Positions 1 through 10,220 of a stretch of DNA of 64,000 bases are shown here, piece by piece; position 1 is the stretch's first letter, and each line of letters starts with the position of its first letter. The notes under the pieces were generated by a model. That model was not told the DNA's origin. It did not search any database and saw nothing but the letters and a program-made list of their open reading frames with translations. Source of the stretch: Clytia hemisphaerica. Lineage: Eukaryota > Cnidaria > Hydrozoa > Leptothecata > Clytiidae. Position numbers and translations under genes: made by a program. Where the stretch lies: NCBI GenBank assembly GCA_902728285.1, contig CACVBU010001362.1:1-64000 (forward strand). Reading direction: 5' to 3'.

Positions 1-252
1 AAACCAATTATAAACCAATTATATTGTAAACAATAGACAAAAGAAAATATAAGAAGTGTGCATGTCTATACACTAGAGGCATGACACATCAAATAATAAG
101 GCTGAATTTATACTATAAGCGATAACTTAAGGCCCCAGACAGACAAGAGAAATGACAAAACGTGTAAAACACAGAACTTACACAAAATACCTCAAAACAA
201 AGAAATATCCTGAAAGGAGCCAAAATCAACAAAAACTGTGCCTCAGCTGTAA
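1..252 (-). repeat. BEL/Pao 3' LTR (cut by window start)
   Basis: This stretch repeats the sequence ending at 7232. Over about 250 bp the two copies differ by two substitutions and three single-base indels, so the insertion is young. Both copies stop at the same bases (plus-strand CTGTAACA, minus-strand TGTTACAG), which gives the TG-type LTR terminus. Just inside this copy the minus strand is purine-rich (GAGGGGCCAGA), as expected of a polypurine tract next to a 3' LTR. The element therefore reads leftwards. Confidence 0.85.
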
Positions 253-479
253 CATCTGGCCCCTCAAGATGTGCTGAAAACATCTTGAAAAATAAAAACA
301 AAAAAAAGTCAAAAAAAAACAAAGAAAAAATTCCACAAAAGTCTACACTGAAAGACTCAAATATTTATTGGTTTTTTTTTTGTTAAATATACTAAAAAAT
401 ATCATGGCTCCCTCGGCTGGGAATACAACAATCAATCAAACCATTAATCACATTCAACCAATACCACAAGTTTGTTCAC

Positions 480-796
480 TGGCGAACATATTAGTTTTGT
501 TAAGTCTAAGTAACAGATCGAACAACATCATCATCACTTTCATGTGCTCTCGTAACGACAGCTCGTTTCCATTCGTTTCGATAGGAATCATCTTTAAGAA
601 GGACAACATCACCTTCTTTCATGTTTCGTTTCGAGTTGGTCCACTTGGAACGACTTTGAAGATGACTAAGGAACTCCTTCTCCATTTCGACCAGAATTCG
701 TTAGAAGATGCTGGACTCGCCGCCAGCGTCGGCGACAGTAGATGTCTGCACGTTGGAATATTCCAGGTGGTGGTGAAATAACATTGGATTTCATGG
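480..796 (-). pseudogene. BEL/Pao integrase C-terminal tail, frameshifted
   Basis: Downstream of the integrase ORF the expected Pao tail appears in pieces in different minus-strand frames: a Trp/Arg-rich segment near 650-720, then a segment near 540-640 carrying Lys-rich and DVVLL-type residues typical of the DUF5641-like tail. At least two small indels (near 800 and near 700) break the frame. No complete ORF covers the region, so this copy could not make an intact integrase end. Confidence 0.6.
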
Positions 797-1978
797 TTAA
801 CAGGTTGATAGGTGACAATATTTGGGACATTCTGGGTCAGCAAGTCCATCAGTTGTGAGGGGTCGAGAATTGATAATTCCCTCAACTTCAACTAAGAATG
901 TACGAAACGACTCATCATTCAACGAATGACCATGGGTTAACATTAAACCATTCAAAATTGCTCGTGCTGACCGAATGAGACGTTCCCACACACCGCCAAA
1001 GTTACTTCCATATGGCGGGTTATGGATCCAATTGATGACGAAATCTGTCCCATAACGAAGGAGATTGTCTTTGATTTTATCTGTATCCATTTCTTGGAGG
1101 GCTTTCTGCAATTCGTTGTTAGCACCAACAAAGTTTGTGCCATTATCACAGCGGATGGTACGAACTGAACCACGACGACAAATGAAACGTCTCAAGCAGA
1201 GGAGGAAAGAATCAGTATCCATGGAACATACGCTTTCGAAGTGACATGTGAAAATGATGCCATAACGCTTGAGGTCTGAACGACGTTCACGAATTATAAA
1301 TGGGCCAAACATATCAAGACCACAATACGTGAATGGAGGTGAAGGTTCCAATCGATCCTTTGGAAGATCAGCCATCTTTGGTGTTGAGCTTTTTTCTCGA
1401 AGGATACGACATGGAACACATTTCATAAGGATGTATCGAACGAGGGAGTTCCCATTGATAATCCAAAAACCACACCTTCGTGCTTCATGAAGAGTTGAGG
1501 TACGTCCAGCATGATGTAAGTTCTGATGTAGATGCTCGATGATGAGGTTGGTGGTTATACATTTCCTTGGGAGAATAATTGGATGCTTGCTTTCAAATGG
1601 TATATCAGCATTGCGGATACGTCCACCAACTCGAAGAAGATTGTTGCTGTCAAGAAATGGCGACAAATTAATCAATTGGCTGCTCTTCTTCAGGGAATTC
1701 ATTTGATTGGATTCCAATGTTGCAATTTCTTCTTGGTAAGCTCTGCACTGAGCAAGTCGAATTATGACACGTTCTGCTCGTTCAAGGTCTTCTACCATGA
1801 TGATTAATTTGGGTAACTTCAACTTGTAACGCCAGTTGAGCATGGTTGCAACGATTCGTTTCATCTTGTGCCACTTTGATGTATGTTGTTCCAAGGTTGA
1901 TAGGATGTGCTCTGTTATGGTCATCACAGCATTGCATTTAATTCTTTTGACTTCTTTGTCATCGTTTTCAATTTTCAA
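797..1978 (-). CDS. BEL/Pao integrase (pol C-terminal part)
   Basis: This 393-codon ORF contains a retroviral-type integrase that would insert element cDNA into chromosomes. A His-His-Cys-Cys zinc-binding region lies around residues 150-195. The catalytic triad is visible: Asp in GLDMFGPF (~222), Asp in CDNGTNF (~279) and Glu in GGVWERL (~330). The preceding gag-pol ORF ends at 2004 in another frame, and the expected joining segment reads through in this frame from about 2040. A single indel near 2000-2040 therefore separates the two. The ORF also ends early because of another frameshift near 800. It is part of a retrotransposon, not a host gene. Confidence 0.85.
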   Translation of the reverse strand: MKIENDDKEVKRIKCNAVMTITEHILSTLEQHTSKWHKMKRIVATMLNWRYKLKLPKLIIMVEDLERAERVIIRLAQCRAYQEEIATLESNQMNSLKKSSQLINLSPFLDSNNLLRVGGRIRNADIPFESKHPIILPRKCITTNLIIEHLHQNLHHAGRTSTLHEARRCGFWIINGNSLVRYILMKCVPCRILREKSSTPKMADLPKDRLEPSPPFTYCGLDMFGPFIIRERRSDLKRYGIIFTCHFESVCSMDTDSFLLCLRRFICRRGSVRTIRCDNGTNFVGANNELQKALQEMDTDKIKDNLLRYGTDFVINWIHNPPYGSNFGGVWERLIRSARAILNGLMLTHGHSLNDESFRTFLVEVEGIINSRPLTTDGLADPECPKYCHLSTC

Positions 1979-2003
1979 TTTGGTTGGTTGTACTGGCCAT
2001 TCT

Positions 2004-5000
2004 TCAATTGGCTTGTAGAGGAACTCTGGTCCATGGATCCAAACGTTTGTCTTTTGCTGTGTTGTTGAACTTCAATCCTCTTGTGGTGTCGTCTGAAGGA
2101 TTTTCCTTGGATGGTACGTAAAGCCATTGATCAAGTGCACTATTTTCTCGGATGAACTTGATACGATTGGAAACAAATAAATGAAAACGTTTAACCTCAT
2201 TACTGATGTATGCCAACACAACTTGTGAATCTGTCCAAAAGTATTCGTTTGTGATGAGGATATCAAGCTCGTTATGGAGTGAGTTGGCAATCTTTACTGA
2301 TAATACTGCAGCTGTTAATTCTAATCGTGGAATGGTTGGTCGTTTTGGAGGGGCGACTCTTGATTTGGACATCACCAACTTGATGGATATGTTTCCAGTA
2401 GTGTTGATAAGTCTGATGTATGATGCTTGGCCATATGCATCACAAGACGCATCTGAGAAATGGTGTAGTGATGAATCGATAATCTGGCCAAATCCACTTG
2501 GATGGAAGCATCGGTCGATGATAACTTTTTCCAGCAGTTTGATTTCCTTCTTCCACTGTTCCCACTGTTGACTTTGCATTGGCGACAGTGGATCATCCCA
2601 ACCCTTCTCCACGCAGATCTGCTGGAGAAGCTTCTTTCCTTCAAGTAGATAGGGTGAAACGATACCAAGTGGGTCATAAATGGAGCTAATGGTTGACAGG
2701 ACTCCTCTTCTGGTTGCTGGTCTTTCCTTCAGTTCGATTTTGAAGAAAAATTTGTCAGATTCTGGATCCCAGTTCATTCCAAGTGCACGTTCCTCTGGGA
2801 TGGGATTTGATGACATATCCAAATTCTTCAGGCGTTTTGACTTCTCTTCCTCTGGGATGGTTGCTAGGACATTTCGATCATTTGAATGGAATTTCGTTAA
2901 TCTAAATCCACCAGCATTTGACATGTTGACAATGTTTGGAATTGTGACGATAGCTTCTTGGGTGCTTGGAAACGACTTTAACATGTCGTCAACATAGAAA
3001 TTACGAATCAGGGTGTTAGAAGCGTCTTCGCCAAATTGATCTTTGTACAACTTGGCAGTTTCTCGTAGTGCATAATTGGCACAGCTGGGTGAAGATGTTG
3101 CTCCTTGAAGATGGACACACATTTGATAATCGACAAGTTCGTTTGATAAGTCACAATCTGGCCAGCCAACAAAACGAAGATAGTCGTGATATTCCTCTTC
3201 GACACGCACTTGGTGAAACATCGTCTCTATGTCTGCCATCACTGCAATTGGTCCTTGGCGAAATCTTGTCAAAACACCAATCAGCTGGTTCGTCATGTCT
3301 GGTCCTTGAAGTAACTCTTTGTTGAGACAGTAATTGTGACATTCTGCACTGCAGTCAAAGACGATTCTGACTTTGTCCGGCTTTTTAGGGTGGTACACAG
3401 CAAAGTGAGGAATGTACCAGGTTCGGTTTGGTGTTGGAGCCTTATCTGAAATTTTGACATGTCCTCTGTCAATGAGTGATTTCATGAAGTTGGTGTAATC
3501 ATCTAACAGCTTGGAATTGTTGATCATCTTTTTCTTGAACCAGTAGGCTCGTTGTAGGACCAGTGAGCGGTTGTTTGGGACGATCTTGTCTGGATTACGT
3601 AATGGAAGAGGCAAGTGGAATCTGTTGTTGATATGCTTGCCTGAGCTCACGATCTTTAGAAATCTTTCATCGTCGATGGATAAACCCATTCGGTTGGCTA
3701 CTTCATGAAAATCAAGATTGTACATAGCGAGCATACCTTCTCTGATGGATACATCTTTGATGGTCTCCTTGAAGTTGAAGTAATGACTTGAATCTTCGGA
3801 CTTCACGTTTACCCGATTGCAACTGATCTGGCGTTGATAGGTTTGACTTCCCATTGGGCCAGTGACGCACCAACCAAGTTTTGTTTTGGTTGCATAAGGA
3901 CCACCATCTTGACTTCGAATGACGCACAAGGGTTCCAATGCACGAGGACAATTTGATCCAATGAGAATACCAACGTTCGAATTTCTTCTATCAGGTGGTA
4001 GATGCTGAAGGATTGGGTGTAGGTACTTCCAGGATGCCAACTTTGAAGCTGTTGGCACATCATCAGGCTCAACTGGTATGGCAGAACGACTGTATGACTT
4101 TGGCAAGTGGATGATGACATTGTTGCTTTCAATTGGTGAGACTTTCAGACCAGTGATTGATTTGCAAGCTTGATAGGATTTGCCATTGACTGTTTGGATT
4201 TCCAGGCACGTGTTTGATCCTTTGATGCCAAGCTCTTTGATGAGTTCATCACTGACAAATGTTCCTTGTGACCCATTGTCCAGAAGAGCAAGCGTTGTAA
4301 CTGATTTATTGGGTACGTCGGGGTGATTGACTTTCACCATAACAATACAGAGACCAACATCGTTTGATTGGTTGACGAATGCAGATGTCACAGGAGGTGA
4401 GGGTCTAACGTCTGGTCGTTGTCTAACTTCTGGGCGTGGTCTGACTTCAGGGGTTTGTTGATCGTCATTTGATGATGGCTTGTCTTGATGAAGGCATGTT
4501 GGATGCGGTTGGTTGCATACAGTGCATCTCTTTGGCTTCTTGCAGGTCTTGCCCAAGTGAGAATCGGTAACTGGTTCGAGACAACGGAAGCACAAACGAC
4601 TCTTGAATACAAGGTTCTTTTTCTCTGAAGGATTAAGCTTGTTGAATTTGAAGCACTTCTCGAGGATGTGATTTTTCTTTCCACAGCAGACGCAAACAAC
4701 TTCTTTGGTTCCGGTACCAAATGATCTTGCCCTCGGATTACGCTTTGGTGGATCTCGGTTGTTGTCCTTGTATGCCTCAGTGATTGCATCTCTGGAGAAA
4801 AGTGGGTCGCTGATGATTTCGGTTTCTTCATGGAATCGTTTGATGAAGTCTGTGATGGTTGCTTCCCTCTTCATTTCTTTGCGAATTTGATATGCTTTAC
4901 GACCCCATCTGTCTTGAAGGTATGATGGAAGCTTGGATTGCAATAATTGGAGCAGTTCGATACTTCCATCTGATTCTCGTCCAATTGCACGCATGGATGA

Positions 5001-6149
5001 CTGGTACTTGATGAGGAAGTTTTCAAAACTGATGAAGGATGCAACATCATTGGGTTTCAACTTCTTCCAAGATGTCAGTTGTCTTCTGTATTCAGCATTG
5101 ACAATGTAGGGATTACCATATCTTTCAGTCAGTAAGTCCTTAGCACGTTGGTAGCACTCACTTGATGGGAGGTATATGCAGGATTCGACAAGCTCCTTTG
5201 CGGCTCCATCAACATGACTCATCAAGTGTTGTAGTCTGGTCTTCCCATCAGGAACTTTCTTTTCGACAGCCTCCTCAAATGATGTGATGAAAAATGGAAA
5301 ATCCATGGCGTTTCCACTGAATCTTTCAATGACGACATTAGGAGCCCGCATCTCATTGACGATTGATGCAAGATCTTGTGATGAGGTTGATGACTTCACT
5401 TCAGTGCGTTTCGGTATGGTGAACAAGGTCTTTTGTTCGGATGGCGAGGGATGCACTTGGCTGATGTTATGGACAGTTGATGTCACTAATGTTGCTGGAT
5501 CCCAACCGTATGTGTTTGGATGAGATGATTGTAATGTAGCTTTAGGTACTGTGGAACTGTAAAGCATTTGAGGTGCTGATGGTTGAGTGGACGACAACAC
5601 TTCAGAGTTTGACGGTATCGGATAAGTCGGACCGTTTGGGTAAGCAAAGTCTTGGTTGTGATAGATTGAAGACATTATACATGTCGTTGGTATGAAGGGC
5701 AATGGTGAATTATTGCTGGTTTGAGGGTCGGTAGTACTTGGCAGGATCGGAGGATCATCTTCTTCTGGGATAGGGCTGTCTTGTGGTATTTGATTGACGT
5801 ACGTTCTAATGAACGAGAATTGGTTCTGCTTTGGTAGATTTTTGAGAGCTTCATCCATACCACCTTGGTCATCAGATTCTAGCCCAGATTCGTAGGCTTG
5901 GAGTCGAGCTCGAGACTTTGCGATCTTTGCCTCTCGCTGTAGTTGATCATATTCAAGTTTCTTCTTGTCAAGATTTTGTTGATATTCATTGTCGACCGTG
6001 AGTGCTGCTAACCTGGCGCGTTCATCGGCAGCTTTGGCTGATAGGGAAGATTTACTTGACTTGGATGATCTGGATTTACTTTTGGAAGATCTTGATTTGG
6101 ATTTGGTGGATTCAGCTCTTCTTGAGTGTCCACTGCTTGAATAGCTCAC
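2004..6149 (-). CDS. BEL/Pao gag-protease-RT-RNase H polyprotein
   Basis: This 1381-codon ORF has BEL/Pao domain order. A Ser/Lys-rich, coiled-coil start is followed by the Gag domain of the DUF1759 type (~270-390). Cys/His zinc knuckles start near residue 486. The aspartic protease has the motif ALLDNGSQ near 623; Asn replaces the usual Ser/Thr after the catalytic Asp. Reverse transcriptase has YVDD near 1053, and an RNase H-like/Pao A17 region has FSDAS near 1233. The annotated first codon is not ATG. The true N terminus is in the overlapping ORF at 6112-6516, so a frameshift lies near 6112-6149. The integrase follows in a shifted frame. A recent but disabled copy is likely, unless assembly indels explain the breaks. 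Confidence 0.9.
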   Translation of the reverse strand: MSYSSSGHSRRAESTKSKSRSSKSKSRSSKSSKSSLSAKAADERARLAALTVDNEYQQNLDKKKLEYDQLQREAKIAKSRARLQAYESGLESDDQGGMDEALKNLPKQNQFSFIRTYVNQIPQDSPIPEEDDPPILPSTTDPQTSNNSPLPFIPTTCIMSSIYHNQDFAYPNGPTYPIPSNSEVLSSTQPSAPQMLYSSTVPKATLQSSHPNTYGWDPATLVTSTVHNISQVHPSPSEQKTLFTIPKRTEVKSSTSSQDLASIVNEMRAPNVVIERFSGNAMDFPFFITSFEEAVEKKVPDGKTRLQHLMSHVDGAAKELVESCIYLPSSECYQRAKDLLTERYGNPYIVNAEYRRQLTSWKKLKPNDVASFISFENFLIKYQSSMRAIGRESDGSIELLQLLQSKLPSYLQDRWGRKAYQIRKEMKREATITDFIKRFHEETEIISDPLFSRDAITEAYKDNNRDPPKRNPRARSFGTGTKEVVCVCCGKKNHILEKCFKFNKLNPSEKKNLVFKSRLCFRCLEPVTDSHLGKTCKKPKRCTVCNQPHPTCLHQDKPSSNDDQQTPEVRPRPEVRQRPDVRPSPPVTSAFVNQSNDVGLCIVMVKVNHPDVPNKSVTTLALLDNGSQGTFVSDELIKELGIKGSNTCLEIQTVNGKSYQACKSITGLKVSPIESNNVIIHLPKSYSRSAIPVEPDDVPTASKLASWKYLHPILQHLPPDRRNSNVGILIGSNCPRALEPLCVIRSQDGGPYATKTKLGWCVTGPMGSQTYQRQISCNRVNVKSEDSSHYFNFKETIKDVSIREGMLAMYNLDFHEVANRMGLSIDDERFLKIVSSGKHINNRFHLPLPLRNPDKIVPNNRSLVLQRAYWFKKKMINNSKLLDDYTNFMKSLIDRGHVKISDKAPTPNRTWYIPHFAVYHPKKPDKVRIVFDCSAECHNYCLNKELLQGPDMTNQLIGVLTRFRQGPIAVMADIETMFHQVRVEEEYHDYLRFVGWPDCDLSNELVDYQMCVHLQGATSSPSCANYALRETAKLYKDQFGEDASNTLIRNFYVDDMLKSFPSTQEAIVTIPNIVNMSNAGGFRLTKFHSNDRNVLATIPEEEKSKRLKNLDMSSNPIPEERALGMNWDPESDKFFFKIELKERPATRRGVLSTISSIYDPLGIVSPYLLEGKKLLQQICVEKGWDDPLSPMQSQQWEQWKKEIKLLEKVIIDRCFHPSGFGQIIDSSLHHFSDASCDAYGQASYIRLINTTGNISIKLVMSKSRVAPPKRPTIPRLELTAAVLSVKIANSLHNELDILITNEYFWTDSQVVLAYISNEVKRFHLFVSNRIKFIRENSALDQWLYVPSKENPSDDTTRGLKFNNTAKDKRLDPWTRVPLQAN

Positions 6150-6516
6150 TAATGGCTGTTACTTCTTCCTCTACTTTGAATGCATCTTTAATGAATGATG
6201 GTTTGTCCTCTTCAGAAAGAAGAACTTCACACTTTCCATGCGAAACTTGAAATCTACGATACAAGTCCAAAAACAAATCGTGTTCTCCTGATGCTCTATC
6301 GATATCATATTCTTCACTGTTGATAATGGTATCGATAACGTTCAATTGAGTGTATAGGTGACCTCTATCATCTTTGCGTTGTGATAGAAGCTTCTGTAAA
6401 TGAAGTGCTTGACCTTTCTCAGTCATCTTGATTAGCCTTCCTTTGCTTGAAAACATGCGACGGGCCTTCCAACATACGATCTTGCTTACTGTTGCGGCAG
6501 CAAACTTATGAACCAC
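6112..6516 (-). CDS. BEL/Pao Gag N-terminal piece
   Basis: This 134-codon ORF begins immediately inside the 5' LTR and encodes a charged, helical protein rich in Glu, Lys and Leu, as in the N terminus of BEL/Pao Gag. It overlaps the main polyprotein ORF by 38 bases in another frame, and the main ORF lacks an ATG there. The simplest reading is one original gag ORF now split by a frameshift. Programmed frameshifting is possible but no slippery site was identified. Confidence 0.6.
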   Translation of the reverse strand: MVHKFAAATVSKIVCWKARRMFSSKGRLIKMTEKGQALHLQKLLSQRKDDRGHLYTQLNVIDTIINSEEYDIDRASGEHDLFLDLYRRFQVSHGKCEVLLSEEDKPSFIKDAFKVEEEVTAISELFKQWTLKKS

Positions 6517-6526
6517 AGTAAATTAC

Positions 6527-7232
6527 TCGTTCTCGTCTGATAAACTGATATCTTTCAAGAAAGGCTAAAATAAAAGTACAAAAACTGAATTTAGAAAAAT
6601 ATACTTGAAACAAAATAGAAAAATACAAAGACTATGTGAGTGTGTGTAAACTAAGTCAAGAATATAGAAGGCTAGGGCTAAGGCTAAATGAATATGTATG
6701 CAAAATAATTTAATAGCTATGCACAAGCACAAATGAAGTCAAAAATATATTAAGTATAAATAAATAAATACTTACTAAGCAAGATGTGTAAATATGCTAG
6801 GAAGCCAGCATGTATCAAGGTGTGTTACCATAAAATCAAAACATAATTTTTTGTCCAACTTTGAACTAGTGAATTTCACTTTATTCACCACTTGATGTCT
6901 TTACTTGACAACATTTGTAACACAACTGATCATGTAACATCAAAGCTCTTTTATACATCTCTCATTCCTATTCCTAATTATAAACCAATTATAAACCAAT
7001 TATATGTAAACAATAGACAAAAGAAAATATAAAGAAGTGTGCATGTCTATACACTAGAGGCATGACACATCAAATAATAAGGCTGAATTTATACTATAAG
7101 CTATAACTTAAGGCCCCAGACAGACAAGAGAAATGACAAAAAGTGTAAAACACAGAACTTACACAAAATACCTCAAAACAAAGAAATATCCTGAAAGGAG
7201 CCAAAATCAACAAAACTGTGCCTCAGCTGTAA
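6527..7232 (-). repeat. BEL/Pao 5' LTR
   Basis: Its outer end (plus-strand CTGTAACA at 7232) and the adjoining ~250 bp match the copy at 1-252. The inner boundary cannot be compared because the other LTR is truncated. I place it near 6527, beside a TGGTTCATAAG sequence on the minus strand that could be the primer-binding site. It contains a short tandem of ATAAACCAATT near 6975-7003. It would drive transcription leftwards. Confidence 0.75.
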
Positions 7233-8248
7233 CACTCTAGACTTTTTAATTTTGACTGAAGAACTAAATCTTATTTGTCTTTCCTCAACATAATCAATTC
7301 AAGTTTAAGTACTTTCTAATATGTTTTTCAAATTCAGTCTGACAGCCTAGGGTTTATTATTTACAACACCAAAATCAATGTTTGATTCATCCAGCATACG
7401 TATGGTCTAGTTCAATAAGTAATGTCTCGGATGATATAAAAAAACTTTCTGCTGACTCCTCCATTATAATCAATCTTTTCATTTTTGGTACTTTTTGATC
7501 TTCTTCTCTTTCGTTCATATCTATCTAATTTGTCAGTGCACAGTTGGCGGCATGGGAGTGGACGTTGTGGGGCAGTTTGAAAAAGTGGGTTTGCATATTG
7601 CATATAGAAGGGATGTAATCAGGATGCTCAGGGTCTTTGTTAGGCTTGCCTGATATTTAAAGAATGAAAAATAAATAAATCAAAGTTTTTCAACTTTGAT
7701 GTTTAGGTACTGTACGATGAATAACAAGCTTGAAAAATAATCAAACTGAGTCATAAAAATATCAGAAACTTTTGTTTTACAGACTATTCTGCACCTATCC
7801 TTTGAGTTAAAAAGTGAAGCTTTATACTCTATTTTTTTTAACTGTTCACAAACAATTTTTAATTAATAACTTGGTAATAAACCAAATCAAAACTTTGCCC
7901 TAAATAAATGTGAAACAGATGAAATGTTTACTCTGTTTTACTGAACCCAGAAAGTCAAAGATATAGCTACATGCTGATTGAGAAACATTATTAAAACAAA
8001 GATAATAAACACTATTGAAAACACAGAACTGCAACACTCAAAGATGACAGACATCCAAGTCAGAATCTTTCCAAATCACTTGTTCCAAACTATTATACTT
8101 TCCGCCATTTTTTCAAAAAGCACCTTTGCAAGTATTTATTTGACGATTTGTTTCGTAAAAATCAAATCGATCAGCCGCCTCTATCGATTTATTTTTGCCT
8201 GGGTGCCCTAACCGCCCCCGCCCGTATCGAACTCTATCGATGTTGACT

Positions 8249-8286
8249 CGGGTAAACTACCTTGAAATTTCAAGGTAGATTACCCG
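8249..8286. repeat. 38-bp near-perfect palindrome
   Basis: Two 19-base arms starting CGGGTAA and meeting at GAAATTTC fold back on each other with one mismatch and no loop. It could form a cruciform or be the relic of a small element. No flanking gene explains it. Confidence 0.8.
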
Positions 8287-8719
8287 ATAGTCGGCTCTGT
8301 GTCGCCAAAGAAAAGTGGCCAACCTCCGCAGATTCTCCAGTGAAACCACGGGGTTTACAGCGCAGCGTCCCGTGAGTGGATGAGCGGAGGATCTGCTTGG
8401 AGATTAGAAAGGACGAGGAAAATTCGAAACAAAAAAATCACGAGTGCAATTTTCGAATTGTACGAGTTATTATGTGATTACGAGCTAATCGCACAATGGC
8501 TTTCACTACTTTTTCCCAGTTAGGAAAGTAAATTACAGAAATTACACTGAGAGTTTTATATTTTTCTCTTCTCTTTATGTCTTTCTTTTATTGTTGTTTA
8601 TTGATTTTCTTTCTCACAAAATAAATTTCGAATGCAATTAAAACGTTCGATGCAAAAAAAATGTAAGAAAAAACATTAAAATCAATTTTGTAAACATTGG
8701 CGCGGCATTGGAGAGTGTG

Positions 8720-8771
8720 ATTAACGATTAATTGCTCTCTACATGATGCAATTAACGATTAATTGCTCTCT
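8720..8771. repeat. Tandem 21-bp duplication, 31-bp period
   Basis: The 21-base block beginning ATTAACGATTAATTG occurs at 8720-8740 and again, exactly, at 8751-8771, with a 10-base spacer. Each block contains the palindrome ATTAACGATTAAT-like core. Confidence 0.85.
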
Positions 8772-9356
8772 TTGAGGGCGTGCCAAATAAGAAAAAATAA
8801 CCCATCGTGCGATTACAATTATTATTGTTTTGAAAATAAATCAAAATCGAAAGTGAAAGTGTTGGAATGTACCCCTACAATTAAACCAGGATTTTCTTGT
8901 CTGATCTGCTGATTGTGTATATAGAAGCCCAAGCCTATCAAATGATGTTTTCCAGATATCATTTTGTATCAAAAACATTTGTAAAAAATTCTAAATATAT
9001 CAAACATGCAAATATATTCAAGCAGAATATTTCATCCCAAGGTAAAAAGTTAATTTTTTATAAAATTCGATGCCAGATGCCAGAATTTTATCCTGACTTC
9101 GACTTGGAGTTGGAGTGCAAACATTCCCTTGTTATATTTTCTTCTCTCATGTTAAATAATGTTTCAGTATTTTTTCTTGACATTTTTATTGTAAGTTGGT
9201 TTAATATCAACATCCCTTTATCTAATTCTCTTTTGAGATAGGAATAACATGAAAGTTTGAATCGCTAGCTAAATTGAAAAAGGATTTTTCCTTTCTGACC
9301 ATTAAAGCAAAGAAAAATAGCTTCGACCTTTATAGTCTGGCCGAAATACAATAAAA

Positions 9357-9945
9357 CAGGGGTGAACGTAGAAAAAAATTCCGCGTAAACTTTCTTGGTA
9401 CCGTTGGAAGCGAAACTTTATGTAGATTATCATACTCAGAGCCTCATGATGAGGCCCTTGGGGAAAACTTTTGGTAAAATCAAGACTGAAGTGTACTTCT
9501 TCTCCCCAAAATAGATACGTTTTTTAGCAGTGTACTGGTCATCAGCTACACTAAAAACCTATCAAAGCTATTCAAAGTCTTTGAAAGTCCCCATGTGCTT
9601 TCGCCTTGCACTTGACCCATTTCATATCATGGATGACACTGTTTAATTGCTTGTGGTTTCCAGAAATGTGTTTGTTGGGAAATCCCCCCCCCCAGATTTT
9701 TGAAACAGGGGTATACATATTTGAGTGTTTTGAAAGACACCTACCATTGCAAGGATAGCACTTTTCAAGGCATTTTATATCGAAAATGGGTCCTAAGTGT
9801 TTTATTTCACCAATTTTTTTCCCCAAGGGCCTCAACGTGAGGCTCTGAGTATGTTAAACCTCGTAAAATTCCGCTTCCAACAATACCAAGAAAGTTTACG
9901 CGGAAATTTTTTCCAGGTCAACTTTTATTTCTGCCANCACCCCTG
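9357..9945. mobile_element. Foldback DNA element with CAGGGGTG ends
   Basis: The ends are CAGGGGTG (9357) and its complement CACCCCTG (9938-9945). Inside are ~140-bp inverted arms (about 9370-9516 and 9780-9917) sharing TTCCGCGTAAACTTTCTTGG and AGAGCCTCA.TGAGG blocks. The middle ~260 bp is unique and non-coding. The right end is shared with the next element. One N sits at 9937. Confidence 0.75.
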
Positions 9946-10220
9946 TCTCAATGCCCCGGTAGAACTTTTGCCCTCAGTGGGGATTGAAATTTCTATCAAA
10001 ATGCCAATGGGGATAGAAAATATATTGTTTCCAGCTCGAAAATTCCAGTGGGGATGGTTTTGGAGTGCAATTTTTTACATTCAGTTTTCAATGGGGATAA
10101 AATCATAGAGCAATTTCGCAGTGGGGTTAAAATTGTAGGATATTTTTTCCACCGGGGACGATTTTTTGGCCTATTTTTCCACCGGGGTGGGGGGTCCACC
10201 GAGTCTGTGACACAGGGGTG
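9938..10220. mobile_element. 283-bp repeat with reiterated AGTGGGGAT motif
   Basis: The repeat is bounded by CACCCCTG and CAGGGGTG. The interior carries seven or so degenerate copies of AGTGGGGAT/ACCGGGG spaced about 20-50 bases apart. A second member lies at 56699-56958 in the opposite orientation, sharing the CACCCCTGTCTCA end and the TCTGTGACA end. That makes it a dispersed family rather than a chance pattern. Confidence 0.75.

Larger units (their letters stand above)
7233..9356. other. Gene-free stretch with two small repeats
   Basis: No convincing coding potential was seen. Long A/T runs dominate. Two small structures stand out and are listed separately: a 38-bp near-perfect palindrome at 8249-8286 and a 21-bp duplication at 8720-8771. 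A short minus-strand ORF at 7412-7603 has no recognisable domain. Confidence 0.5.

Noticed and set aside
368..781. 137-codon plus-strand ORF
   Set aside because: It lies opposite the frameshifted end of the BEL/Pao integrase and has no domain of its own.
7412..7603. Basic 63-codon minus ORF that might be a mariner-type remnant
   Set aside because: There is no catalytic motif, no partner sequence and no inverted end; similarity was only an impression.
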